Part shown: piece after piece, positions 44,278-56,800 of the stretch
Numbering within the stretch: position 1 is the stretch's first letter
How the letters are laid out: each line of letters begins with the position of its first letter
From: Symbiodinium natans
Taxonomy: Eukaryota; Sar; Dinophyceae; Suessiales; Symbiodiniaceae
Reading direction: 5' to 3'
NCBI GenBank assembly: GCA_905221605.1
Contig: CAJNDS010000324.1
Span: 178,501-242,500 of the forward strand
DNA length: 64,000 bases
The notes under the pieces: model-generated
Databases searched by the model: none
The model's input: only the letters and a program-made list of their open reading frames with translations
Told to the model about the DNA's origin: nothing
Translations under genes and position numbers: made by a program

Positions 44278-44545
44278 CAATAAACCCCTAAACCCGTAAA
44301 GCCCTTAAACCCGTAAACCCCTAAGCCCGTACACCCTTCAACCCCTAAACCACTAAACCCCTAAACCCCTAAACCCCTAAACCCCTAAACCCCTAAACCC
44401 CTAAACCCCTAAACCCCTAAACCCCTAAACCCCTAAACCCCTAAACCCCTAAACCCCTAAACCCCTAAACCCCTAAACCCCTAAACCCCTAAACCCCTAG
44501 ACCCGTAAACCCCTAAACCCCTAAACCCTAAACCCCATCTAAAAG
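44278..44545 (-). repeat. 8-bp CCCCTAAA array
   Basis: Homogeneous octamer array, distinct from the 7-bp unit, with few interruptions between 44340 and 44530. Confidence 0.92.
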
Positions 44546-44829
44546 AGGTCATTGGGGTTGTAAAAACACACCCTAAACCCCTACACCCTAAACCCCCAAA
44601 GTCCCAAAGCCCCCTGAACCCAGAAGCCCCTGTTTTGGCCTCTGAAAGCTGGATCATCGAGGCTTATAAACCCTAGCCCTAAACCTAACCCCTAAAACCC
44701 AAACCCGCAACCCGAAACCCGAAACCCGAAACCCGAAACCCGAAACCCTAAACCCTAAACCCTAAACCCTAAACCCTAAACCCTAAACCCTAAACCCTAA
44801 ACCCTAAACCCTAAACCCCGAGTCGGTAG

Positions 44830-44883
44830 AGGCCATGCCCACCACCCAATTCGAGAACCAGTCCTACGACTTGCTGGTGCTAG
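44830..44883 (+). CDS. sthA: STH-2 exon 1 of those found
   Basis: Encodes AMPTTQFENQSYDLLVL plus a split G. A GC donor joins to give VLG-AGPAG. The in-frame ATG at 44835 is a possible start if STH-2 is separate from EF-2. Confidence 0.78.
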   Translation, partial: RPCPPPNSRTSPTTCWC

Positions 44884-47800
44884 GCGGAGGGTTTCGGGGT
44901 TTTGGAGGGTTTAGGGTTTAGGGTTTAGGGTTTAGGGTTTCGGGTTTCGGGTTTCGGGTTTCGGGTTTGGAGGTTCAAAGGTTTAGGTTTGGGGGGTTTG
45001 GGGTTTAGGGCTTCTAGAGGGTTCGGGGTTCACGGGTTTAGGGGCTTGAGGGGTTAAGGGTTTAGGGGTTGAGCGGTCAGGGTCTAGCGGTTTGGGGGTT
45101 GCAGGGTTTATGGGTTTAGGGGTTGAGGGGGTTTAGGGGCTGAGCTCAGAGTTTAGGGTTTAAGGTTCAGGGTTTAGATATTAGTGGAATATTATTATGG
45201 CGGGTGATACGGGAGTATTACTATTAAACCTGCCCTATAAACCCTGGTGTTGATAATGTGAAGAGAACACGGGCGCATTAAATTGGCAAGCAAAACAAAG
45301 TGCATGCGCGTGAAACAAGATGAGAAAGAACACGCGCGATTATAATTGCTGTCTTCGGTCCCACATTACTTACATCAGAACACGCGTGAACATGCGATTA
45401 TATAATTACTGTGCTCACACCTTTGTTAATCCTCCTTACGCTCGTGACTCAATCCTAAACCCTAAACCCGAAGCCCTAAACCCTGAACCCTAACCCTAAA
45501 CCCTAAACCCTATCTCATGTTGGGATCTACAGAGCGATTCACGCGTCAAGCGAGAGCCCGCCCACCCCCAGGGGCTGGCCCTGCGGGCGTGAAAGCAGCC
45601 TTGGAGGCACTTTCTCTTATTCCGGGGTTTTGGGTTTAGGGTTTAGGGTTTAAAGGGTTTAGGGTTGAGGGTTTGGGGTTTGGGTTTTAGGCTGTTTCGG
45701 AGTTTCAGGGTTCACGCCGTGCACTGTCACTCCCCCGCCCCCAAACCCTCCAAAACCCCTGAAGGTACCCTGCATACTGATGCTCCCCTGCAGCTCCACA
45801 GTATGTATGTAAGTATGTATGTATGTACGTATGTCTGTCTGTCTGTATGTATGTACGTATGTATGTATGTATGTATGTATGTATGTATGTATGTATACCA
45901 AAACAGCCTTCGGTTTAAGGCTTCGGGTCTGGGGTTTGCAGTTCCTAATGGGCCTCCACCTCGGACCCCTAAGGTTGTACCCTTGGGTTTGGGGACCCCA
46001 TCTTAAAGATCCCCTAAGGGAAGAAAACACCCCACACCCCAAACCCCAAATCCCATGATTATAGGGTTCAGGGTTCAGAGAGCTTGAACCCTAAACCCTA
46101 AGCCCTAAACCCTAAGCCCTAAACCCTCTGAAATCCCGGTGTTCCTGGGTGTTTCTTGGGGACCAGGCTGCTGGACGCGGCTACCGAGTCGGTGTGGTGG
46201 AGCCGAAGGCAGGAACGGGGGTTTAGGGTTTAGGGTTTAGGGTTTAGGGTTTAGGGTTTAGGGTTTAGGGTTCAGGGTTTAGGGCTTAGGCTTCAGGCTT
46301 CAGGGTTCAGGGTTTAGGGTTCTGAACTTGGCCCTCCCCCCCACTCCGGAAAGTTTTTTCGTGGTGGCTTTTGGGTGGCGAGGCTTCCCTAAACCCTAAA
46401 CCCTAAACCCTAAACCCTAAACCCTAAACCCTAAACCCTAAACCCTAAACCCTAAACCTTAAACCCTAAACCCTAAATTTAAGAACCTCCGGCTCAAGCC
46501 GCCGACCCCGCTGGAGCATAGTTGAAAGGTTTAAACGCGCTCGTCAGCTCAAAGGATGCCAAAAGTTGATTTGCTCGAGCTTCTGTGAAACGTTGGGGGG
46601 GGCGGCGGTAGGGGGTAGGACCAGGACCCAAACAGGACTGAACCAGCTTGAAGGAGGGCAGCCCCATCAATTCAACCCCAATTGGGGGGGCAGGGTGGGG
46701 GGGGGGGAGGAAGGGTGGGGGGGGGGGTAAGGGTAGGGAGGGTTGGGGAGGGGCTGGGTGGGTTTTTTCCCAAAGGACCCCTATGTCCTGTGCGAAACGG
46801 CCTATGGTCCGTGAGTTTATGCGGTGTGGGTGGCCTGGCCCTCCATGGAAAAGCTGCCCGGGTACCCCCCCCAACCCCCCCCGCCGCCCCACGTTTTGAG
46901 GAGGGAAGAGGGAGGTTTTCACCTCCTTTTCCCATCCAACACGCCGCCAGGGTCGGCGGACCCTAAACCCTAAACCCTAAACCCTAAACCCTAAACCCTA
47001 AAACCTAAACCCTAAACTCTAAAACCTAAACCCTTAACCCTTAACCCTTAAACCCTAAACCCTAAACCCTAAACCCTAAACCCTAAACCTCCAACAGTCG
47101 TCCTTTAACCCTAAAGCCTGAAGCTGGCAAGCCCTAAGCCTTTAAGAGAAAGGGGTTTGGGGTCTATGGTTTAGAGGGTTCAGGAGGTAGTCTCCAAGCT
47201 TTCTACGCAACAAGCCCCGGAAGTTCTCATAAACCCTAAACCCTAAACCCCTATACCCTAAACCCTCAAGCTCCGCCACATCCAGGAGTGCTTGACTGGG
47301 GCGCCCACCGGCGCCCACTCGAAATGCATGCGGGAGTCAGTCATGGAGAACAAGGCCTGAACCCTGAACCCTAAACCCTAAACCCAAAATTCAAACCCTG
47401 ACCCCTAAACCCTAAACCTCGTGGTCTCAGGTTTTTTTACAGTTTTTGGGTTGCCGCGTTGAGGGCTTGAGGCTTTGAACGCATCGAGTTTGAGGATTCA
47501 CCCTACACCCCGAACACCCTGAGCACTACATCCGAAGCCCTAAATCCTAAACCCTAAATCCTAAACCCTAAATCCTAAACCCGAAGGTTCAGGGTTTGAA
47601 GGCTTCAGGGTTGTAGGGCCTGAGTTGCAAGGAGCTGCATCCCTGACTCGAAGGCAAACAGCCCGAAAATCCATTGTCCCTAAACTGCCCTTAACTGTCC
47701 TTCCAAACCCTAAACCCTAAACCCTAAACCCTAAACCCTAAACCCTAAACCCTAAACCCTAAACCCTAAACCCCTAGCTCTCCGAACCCTCCCAGCCCTA

Positions 47801-50800
47801 CATGCGGAGGTCTCGTGGCCCGAGATTCGGACGATGATTACGAGGGTGACGGGTGATGCTCAGGCCAATGCCGCGAGCCGCTAGGACTGGAGAAGGGTTC
47901 AGGGTTTCGGTTTCGGGTGTCGGGTTTTGGGTTTAGGGGCGTTTCGGGTCTAGGAGAAGAAGGGAGGGTATCCTGAGCTTTGAGGGTTCAGGGTGCATTT
48001 CGGGTTCAGGGGTTTCGGGCCTTAAGGTTTAGCACTTTTTTCTTCTGAACCCGCAAGCCCTAGACCTTTAAATCCTCAACCCCTCAACCCTAAAACCTAA
48101 ACCTTGCGAAGCAAGCCCTCAAAACCCAAACGCCCAAACCAACACGCGAGAAGCCCGCGAAAACCCTAAAAAGCCCTACACAGACCCTGAAGCCCCTCCT
48201 TGGCCCAAACCCTACACCACCGGCTGGTTCTTAGTAGGGAATGAGGGGGGAATGAGGTACCCTATATCCCCCTGTATATACCCTTTAAGGGCTTATATAG
48301 GGTCCCTCATGACCCCATTCCCTACTAAGAACCTACGAAGAACCAGGGGGACCATGAAGGTTTGAGGCTTCAGGGTTTTGGGCTTAGGAGCCCTGAGGAC
48401 AAGACCCTAAGAAATACCTGAACCCTATATGGGTTTAGGGTTTAGGGTTTAGGGTTAGGATTTAGGGTTTCGGGTTTGGGGTTTAGGGTTTAGGGTTTAG
48501 GGTTTCCTCGCCCAGGGCTTCTCCGCACCTTCCACGTCGACGTCATCCCTGGCGCTGCCAGCTTCGTCGACTCTGGGCACTGCCTACTTGCTTTTTCATT
48601 TTTATTTATCTTTGTTTACTTGCTTTTTCATTTTTTTGCGGGTGGGTGGGTGGGTGCGTGGGTGGGTGTAGGGTTCCGTTTGATTGTTGTTATTTTTATC
48701 ATTATGATTATCATTATTGTTTTTATGATCATTTTTATGGGCCTTTTTTTTTCTTGGCCCCCGTAGGGTTTTGCTCAGGCCCCTTCCTGAAGGCTCTTTC
48801 TGGTTTCCCGGGTCGGTCGCCCTCCTGGTCGGCCCCTCGTGGACAGGCTCCCACGGCCTTTTCTACCCCTCTGCCATGCACCCATGACGAGAAAAAGCCT
48901 CGCCCTGGCTTTATACAGAAGGGCTTTTTCCCCAAAAAGACCTTTTCGACCCAACGGATCACGAGACCCCTGGCTGGACAGGACAGGTCCCAAAAACCCC
49001 CCCCCACCCTCATGAGTGGGATGCAGCTTGCCCCCTTAACCCCCCCCCTCGGGCCCCAGGTCCGAGGCTTCCCCGAGGCCTTGTAGGGAGTTGGTGAATT
49101 CAATGGGCCAGGATGGGCTTTATCCTGTGCATGGCTGCGGATCCGTTCGATTCCATGTCATTACGTGCACACGTGCGCTCCAAAACTTCACGATGTCAAC
49201 CTTGATTGACAGGGGCGGCAGAAATCCGGATCGCCGCCGGAAGTGTGGGCCCTAGCTGCTCGGAAGGCCGACGCAGCAACGGCGTTAAACTATGGCAGAG
49301 GGGCCGAAGCAACTCAGCGACAACAAAACGGGGGTGAAAACGCAACGGGATGGCGCCTGCGGGCAGCAAAACGAAACGGGGATGAAAAGGAAACAGGAAT
49401 GAAATCGCAATGGGGGGATGAAAACGAAGTTGGCGCGAGAGCGGACTGCGGCGCGCGCGGCGGCACGGCAAGCAGCGAGAGCGGACTAGAGCCGGAGAGG
49501 CGCGAGAGCCGACTGCGGCGCGCGGCAAGCTGAGGGATTTTCGTTGGATGGTAGCACAAACGTAGCGCCGTCAGGACAGGCCGGAGGGGCGCGAGAGCGG
49601 TCTGCGGCGCATACTGCGGCGCGGCAAGCTGATGATGGATTTTCGTTGAATTGCAGTGCAAATGTACGAACACGCAGTCTCAGTCCATACCCTTCCGACA
49701 GACACGCTTTCGCGTGAGCTAATGAACTACCCTGCGTCACCTTATTCTCTTCTTATACTCTCCTATGAATGCGCGCGCGGAATGGTTCCCTCCGGCGCTG
49801 TTTTCATTCCGATTGTTTTTGGGTTCCTGGCTTGGCCTTGTTTTTTGGTAGGTAATTAGGTTTGCAGAATGGCGCAGGCTCACGAAGCTCGTTTCCAAGC
49901 TCTGCGCGGCCTATACACTTTGTGGTGCTGCTGTGCCAACATGATGAGCTCCCTGCCTGCAGGCCATGGACCATCTTTCTCGGCACAGGCGCTCCTTGGT
50001 GTATGCTAGATATGTTCTATGTCCCTACATCGTCACAGTATGGTGTAGAAGATCACCCAGCCAACCCGTCACGCACGAACACGCACGGACGCGCGCACGC
50101 ACGCACGCGCACGCGCACGCGTGCACGCGCGCAAGCGTGCACGCGCGCACGCGCACACGCGCACGCGCACGCGTGCGCGCGCACACGCGCACACGCGCAC
50201 GCACGCGCACCGCACGCGCGCGTGTGCACGCGACAGGCACACGCGCGCGCTGCGCGCGTGCACGCGCCACACGCCACGCGCACGCGCACGGGCACTCGCT
50301 CGCGCACGCGCACGCGCACGCGCACGCGGCACGCGCACGCGCACGCGCACGCGCACGCGCGCGCGCACACACACACACACACACTGTGACTGACACACAC
50401 ACAGCAAGGAACAGAGCCAGAGAAGAGCAGAGGAGAGGACGGATGAAGGGAGTGAGAATGGGTGAAGGCAGTGAGAATGAATCAGTTCTCCTGTTATCCG
50501 ACTCCTGTCTCCTGAAAGAAACGCACGTTGGTCAAATGTTTGTTGCTTTCCTCTCGTTAAATAAGCAATTAAGCTCAAAAGAAAATGCACAAGAGGCCAG
50601 GGAACCGTCTTCGTGCTTTCATTTACTTCCTTTTTTCTCCCTAGAAGAAGGAACAGAAAAGTTGGAAAGCAGGGGAGGGATCAAAGAACGCAAAAGGAAG
50701 GGAACACGGGAACTCATCCCTTCTCTCTCTTCCCGTCCATGTGCTTCGCTCATCTAGCGTTATGCATTCTCTCCTCCCTAAGCAAAACGAGAACAGACAA

Positions 50801-53800
50801 AAGCTAGAAGGGAGAGAGCAGAGAGAAGAGGGAGGATGAATTTAGTGAGACTGGTTTGTGTTCTTAAATTTTCATTCTGCAAGAAGAGAACCACACGGAG
50901 GATGACATCAGTGAGACTGAGTAAGGGCGCTTCTCTTTATCATTTGCTATTCCTTCCTCGTGTTTTTCTTTTGCGTTCTGCTCGTGGCTTCCTCTTCTTA
51001 CTTGTTGTTATATATCTAGCTTGCTTAAACATTCTTGTTATTTGCTTGTGTTTCCCCCGGTTGTCTGTTCCTTTCTCGCTGAATGGGAAGATCACAAGCT
51101 AGAAGGGAGAGAGCAGAGAGAAGAAGGATGATGACAGTAGTGAGATTGGTTTGTGCTCTTGAATCTTCATTCTGCAAGAAGAGAACCACAGAAGAGAAAG
51201 AAGAGAGGATTAGAGGATGAATGCAGTGAGACTGAGTGTGGGCACTTATCCTTGCGATTGGTTTTCATACATCATCTCGGGCTGATGCTTGCTCACTGGC
51301 AAATTCGCCGCTTGGCGGGATCGCGTGATGTGCGCAGCAGACGTCCAGGCCACGTGCCTGCAATGCTTCAAGATATGTAGTGAAGCTACCGACGTCTTGC
51401 GTGCTGCTATTGACTTTAATTATCGGCGTGTTTCCTGCCGGCCCCAATTCGGGGTGCGAAACCAGCCGTGCCCCTTATTATTATTGTCATTATTGTTATT
51501 ATTGTTATTATTGTTATTATTGTTATTATTGTTATTATTGTTATTATTGTTATTATTGTTATTATTGTTATTATTGTTATTGTTATTGTTGTTATTATTA
51601 TAGCTATCATTAGTATTATTTTCGTATTATTATTGCTATTCTTCTTTCTTCTTTTTTTCTTCTCATTCTTACTAATCTTATATTCATTTTTCTTGTGTGG
51701 GTGGGGGGGGGGGTGGGCGGGGGCGGGGGGGCATTGGGTTGGCGTGATGCATGGCTTAGGGTTTGGGGTTGAGGAATTTAGGGTTAGGCTTTAGCCCTTC
51801 AGAGCGGGTTTTGCCAAGTCAACGGGGTTTAGGATTCAGGGTTTATGTCCAGGTTTTGGGGTTTAGGAATCAATGGAGGCTGCATGTGGTCGCAAAACGG
51901 TTCCCCAAAATTGGGGGGCCCCTTCCTTGTTTTGGGGTGGCCTCTTCACGGGAGATTTCTCTCATTGGCCGGAAAAGACGGGGCGCCAGAATTCTAAACC
52001 CTGAACCCTAAACCCCTTTGGAAAAAGGGCGACGGTGGGTGCTCCAGGAAAGCCCGTCCCATTGGGCTGTGCAGTAAGGGTAGTTTCAAGGACCCTTGAG
52101 ATGGTCCTTAGCCTTTGTTGTGGAGAGCAGTGGCCTGGGTGGCGAAGTACAGTACTATTGCCGAACTCGTTGCTTACTTACTGTCTGCTTAAGAGCCCCC
52201 CCCCCAAAAAAAAGAAAAAAAAGAAGAGAAATCTTCCTGGAAAGGAGAATATCGGGGGTTCGTATTTTCCTTTTTTTGGGGGGTTCTTAAGCAAACAGTG
52301 GTGACCCAAAACTTGGAACCTGAAAAATCCTGCATTGTGCTTCACGGGTCCGGGTGTTGGGGGACCAGGTGGCAGTGCAGGGTTGGTTCAACATGGGGGT
52401 GCCTTGAGAGGCGGATTCCGTGTACGAAGGGATCGCCTCAAAAATGACACGTATTCAGAGCAATACTCCGTTTACGAGGATGCCCCTCAGTCTTCATATT
52501 CCTTGTCCGATCTCTTACACACCAAACAAGCATTCTCTTCAGGGAGCTCCAAGCTCCAAGCTCTAAACCCTAAAACCGACAACCCTAAAACCCTAAACTC
52601 TAAACCCTAAACCTTAAACCCTGAACCCTAAACCCTAGCCATCTTTTCCGCTTCTAAAAGGTCGCACCCATGACGTGCCTTCAAAAATCCTCAAGTCGAC
52701 CGCTTGTGGGTTTTCTCGGGACTGTTCAGGGTTCAGGGTTTTGGGCATAGGGTTTAAGGCCTGGTATTTTGAATCCTGAGTCTTGCAGAGTTTCGGGTTC
52801 AGGGTTTAGGGTTTAGGGGTTTAGGGGTTTAGGGGTTTAGGGGTTTAGGGGTTTAGGGGTTTAGGGGTTGAGGGTTTAGGGTTTAGCGTTTAGGGTTTGG
52901 GGTTTGGCGTTTGGGGTTTGGGGTTTGGCTTGCCCGTCCCCATGAGTTACCAGACCGCCCCTCCTCCTTCTTACCAAATTCTGCACCCAGGATGCCACGA
53001 CAATCAAACTCACCGATTCCCTCGGGAACACCTCCGAAGTCAAGAAGCCAGTCAGCATTTCAGGGGGTTTAGGGTTCAGGGTTAGGGTTCCCTCCCCGCC
53101 TAAACCCCCAAACCCCAACCCTAAACCACAAAGTCTGAACCTGCAAACCGGCCACCCTACCCACTTCTTCGCGGGGTAGGCAGGCGCGTGTTGTAGAGGC
53201 CAGGAAAGAAATAGTAAGGCGTAGGGCTTAAGGCATGAGTGCCTCCAAGATGTAGGGCTTGAGAATGCCAAGGCCCAACACCTAGCTCCGAATCCCTGAA
53301 GCCCTGAACAGGACGGAAACAAGCACCTGGAAAAACCCTAGAAACCATATCCCCCTTGGGAATTATTATTTTGTTTTTGTTCATATAAACCCAAGAGGAT
53401 ATTGAAAATGTTATGTTATTGAGGTTCTAAGGGGAGTATAGGAAACCCTAGCTCATTGGATTCTTTTGCTCAACGTCTTGCCCCAAACCCAAAAGCTGGC
53501 ATGGGCCCCCCCGCAGAGGGGTACGTCACCTGGTTCGGGGACCCAACCCTAGCCACCGTTTTGTAACAGGCTGCGACCCAGGTTGGCACTGACCAGAGAT
53601 GATGAGTTTGCCAAGAATGGGAGGGATGGAGTCTGCTTGAAGGGCCTTCAGGTTTCAGCGCGGAGTCTCCATGGGCAAAAGGAGGGTGGGCTCTAAGCCC
53701 TTTAAACCTCTATGCAGCAGTTGCCCTAACAATCTTGCAAATCCTCCCCTATCCCCTCTGAAAACCTTGTTAGAACCCGAGCACTTCAAGCCCTGAGAAC

Positions 53801-56800
53801 TCTGAGAACCCCCATGCCCTAAACCCCAAGCCCGAAACCCTAAACCCTAAACCCAAAACCCTAAACCCTAAACCCTAAACCCTAAACCCTAACCCCTAAG
53901 ACTCCGAGCTTCACCTCGAGGACGGGAGCCGTGGTTATTGCCACCGGATCCAAGGCCAATCGTCTTCCCATGGTGCCTGGGCATGCTGCGGGTTTAGGGT
54001 TTAGGGTTTAGGGTTGAGGGTCTAGGGTTTAGGGTGGTGTCGGGCTTACAGTAGGGCTGCAGGGCCTTTAGTCCGACAAGGACGAGGAATTTGGGAGCCC
54101 CGAACCCCAAAACCCGGACCCAGGGTTCAGGAAGTAGGGTTTGCGGTTTGGGGGTAAAATTTTTCCGATCTAGGGTAAGGGTTTTTTACCCTAAACTCTG
54201 AACCCTAAGCCCTACACCCGCTGAGTCAAGCGCAAAACCCCTAAACCCTCCAACACTAAACCTTAAGTGTTTAAGAGTTTCAGGAGCCCTTTAAGTTTTC
54301 GGATTCAGGGTTTGAGTTTATACCCGCAAACCCGAAGCCCCAAACCCTAGACCCCAAACCCTAAACCCGAAGCCCTAAACCCCAAACCCTAAACCCGAAG
54401 CCCTAAACCCTAAACCCTAAACCCTAAACCCTAAACCCTAAACCCTAAACCCTAAACCCTAAACCCTAAACCCTAAACCCTAAACCATAAACCCTAAACC
54501 CTAAACCCTAAACCCTAAACCGAAAAACCCTAAACCCTAAACCCTAAACCCTAAACCCTAAACCCTAAACCCTAAACCCTAAAACCTAAACCCTTCAGGG
54601 TTTAAGGGTTTTAGGAGCTGAGGTGCCTTTTGACCTTCCCGGCGTGTACGATTCCGACACGGTCTCGGAGATCGACTACATCCCGCGGTTGCTGCTCGGC
54701 TTGAGAAGGCCTCTTTTCTTGGAAGTTTTTTTCTCTTTTCATGGTTTTTCATAGGGATTTGGAGGGTTTTTTTAGCACATTTTCTTGGTTTTGTTTGTTG
54801 GGTTTGAATAGATTTATTGATTTATAGAGGGTTTTGTAGCTTCTTTTCTTGGAAAGTTTTGTTAAGGTTTTACGTTTAAGGTCTAACAGGGCTGCGATAG
54901 GGTTTTTGTAGGTTAGTTTTGAGGCTTAGAGGGCTGGATGGTGCTCGGTCAACTCTTGGGCTCCTCAGCCCAGGTTCAGGGCTTAAGGCTGTTTAGGGTT
55001 TAGGATTTAGGGTTTTAGTGTTTGGGGTTTAGGATTTGGGGCTTAGGGTTTAGGTTTAGGTTTTAGGGTTTAGGGTTTCGGTTTAGGGTTTGGGCTTGAA
55101 GGTTCAGGATTCAGGAAGCCTTGAATCCCTCAGACTTCCAGGGATGACGAAGAACGATTTGTTTTTTTAATCCTAAAGCCTTGAAGCGACCTTAAACCCC
55201 CCCCTCACCACCCAAACCCTAAACCCTATACCCTAAACCCTAACCCCTAAACCCTAAATCCTAAGCCCTGAACCCTAAATCCTAAACCGTAAGCCCGAAA
55301 CCCCTAGACCCTAACCCTAAACCCCAAACCCCCAAGCCCCCTTGAGGCCCTTAATCTCTGACATCCCTGAAAGCTTCGAGCCCGTCATCACCCTAAACCC
55401 TAACCCTAAACCCTAAACCCTCAACCCCTAAACCCGAAACCCCAAACCCCCAAGCCCCCTTGAGGCCCTTAATCTCTGACATCCTTGAAAGCCTCCAGCC
55501 CGTCATCACCCTAAACCCTAACCCTAAACCCTAAACCCTAAACCCTAAACCCTAAACCCTAAACCCTAAAGCCTAAACCCTGAACCCTGAACCCTAAACC
55601 CTAATCCCTAAACCCTCAACCCTGCACCCCGAGCCTCGAACACGAGAAGCCCTAAATCCGAAGCCCCCGAAATCCAAGCCCAGCACTCAAAACCCTTAGA
55701 GCCCTGCAAGATACTTCTAAACCCTAAGCCCCTAAACCCTAAGCCCCTAAACCCTCAGCCCCTAAACCCTAAACCCTAAACCCTAAACCCTAAACCCTAA
55801 ACCCTAAACCCTAAACCCTAAACCCTAAACCCTAAACCCTAAACCCTAAACCCTAGACCCTAAACCCTAAACCCTAAACCCTAAACCCTAAACCCTAAAC
55901 CCTAAACCCTAGACCCTAAACCCGAAACCCTGAACCCAAGGATGGTGGTTCAAGGAGGAGGCATCATAGGCCCGGGTGCCTGGACACAGCCTCGACTTCA
56001 CACAGTATAGTCCCAGAGTTTCGGGTTTAGGGTTTAGGGTGGCCGGGTTGCGAAGTGGCTTGCAGGGCCTTTTGGGACTGAGGGTTTAGGATTTGCGGTT
56101 CAGGGCAGCCCAAAACTCTGAACACAAATAGTAAATCTACGTATATACATATATATAAAGAAAAAGTAATATAATAGCCTAAACCCTAAATCCTAAACGG
56201 TATTCACCCTGTTTGCCATGGGTCATGTGCCGGAAAATAGTCGCACGCAGTGTCCTCCGTACCTGCGACTTCAACTTTTAACCTTGTGACCGAACCTCTT
56301 CATGTTCCTTTTCACCCACCTTGCCATGTCTCCGTGGCTGTATGTCGCTCTTTCAGCTATCTTGGTCTTGCCGGTGCATACCAAAAAACAAACGGCCACT
56401 TTTCGCGTGCAGCACTTCGCCACACCAGGTGGGGTTTGTGTCGGTATTTGCAGATCCTCGTGTCCTTGCGATTCATGTTTGCGGGCTGTAACATACGCTT
56501 GCGGTGTTGTCGAGTTTTGGGTTTAGGGCTACTTACCAGCTTCAAGTACAGGGGCCCATTCCACCCAAACCTGAACATAGGAAGCTCCCGACATTGAGGC
56601 CCGAACCGGCATGCGTTTCTTTTGTTCCAAGCCCCAAACCCTAAATCCTAAACCTTAAGCTCTGAGCCTGAGAAGGAAGGTTTACTGGTTTGAGGTGTCG
56701 TGGGTTGAAGGCTTCTAGGCTCTAAAGGTTTAAGGCTGAAGGGCTTGAGGGTTGAGGATGGTTTAAGGTTTTGAGGATTCAAGGGCTTTTGGTTTTAAGG

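Larger units (their letters stand above)
48590..52170. other. large STH-2 intron of mixed content
   Basis: Main part of the 4.4-kb intron 48577-52990. T-rich at 48590-48760; unique GC-rich sequence at 48760-49100; purine-rich copies with GCGCGGCAAGCTGA at 49440-49640; then the alternating, GA-rich and TTATTG repeats listed separately. An open frame at 49862-50000 starts with AQAHEARFQALRGL-like residues but has no recognisable family. Confidence 0.5.

Noticed and set aside
46494-46966. Proline/glycine-rich open frames on both strands
   Set aside because: Low-complexity G/C-run sequence with no recognisable domain; overlapping frames on both strands argue against coding.
48646-49103. Frames of 146 (+) and 122 (-) residues
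   Set aside because: Open on both strands, no domain recognised, and inside an STH-2 intron; left as unique sequence.
50025-50757. Long open frames of 90-263 residues on both strands
   Set aside because: They read through an alternating CGCA/CACG block that has no stop codons in any frame; the residues are simple Arg/Ala/His repeats.
51289-51794. Poly-Leu, poly-Tyr and poly-Ile frames
   Set aside because: Products of the TTATTG microsatellite in different frames.
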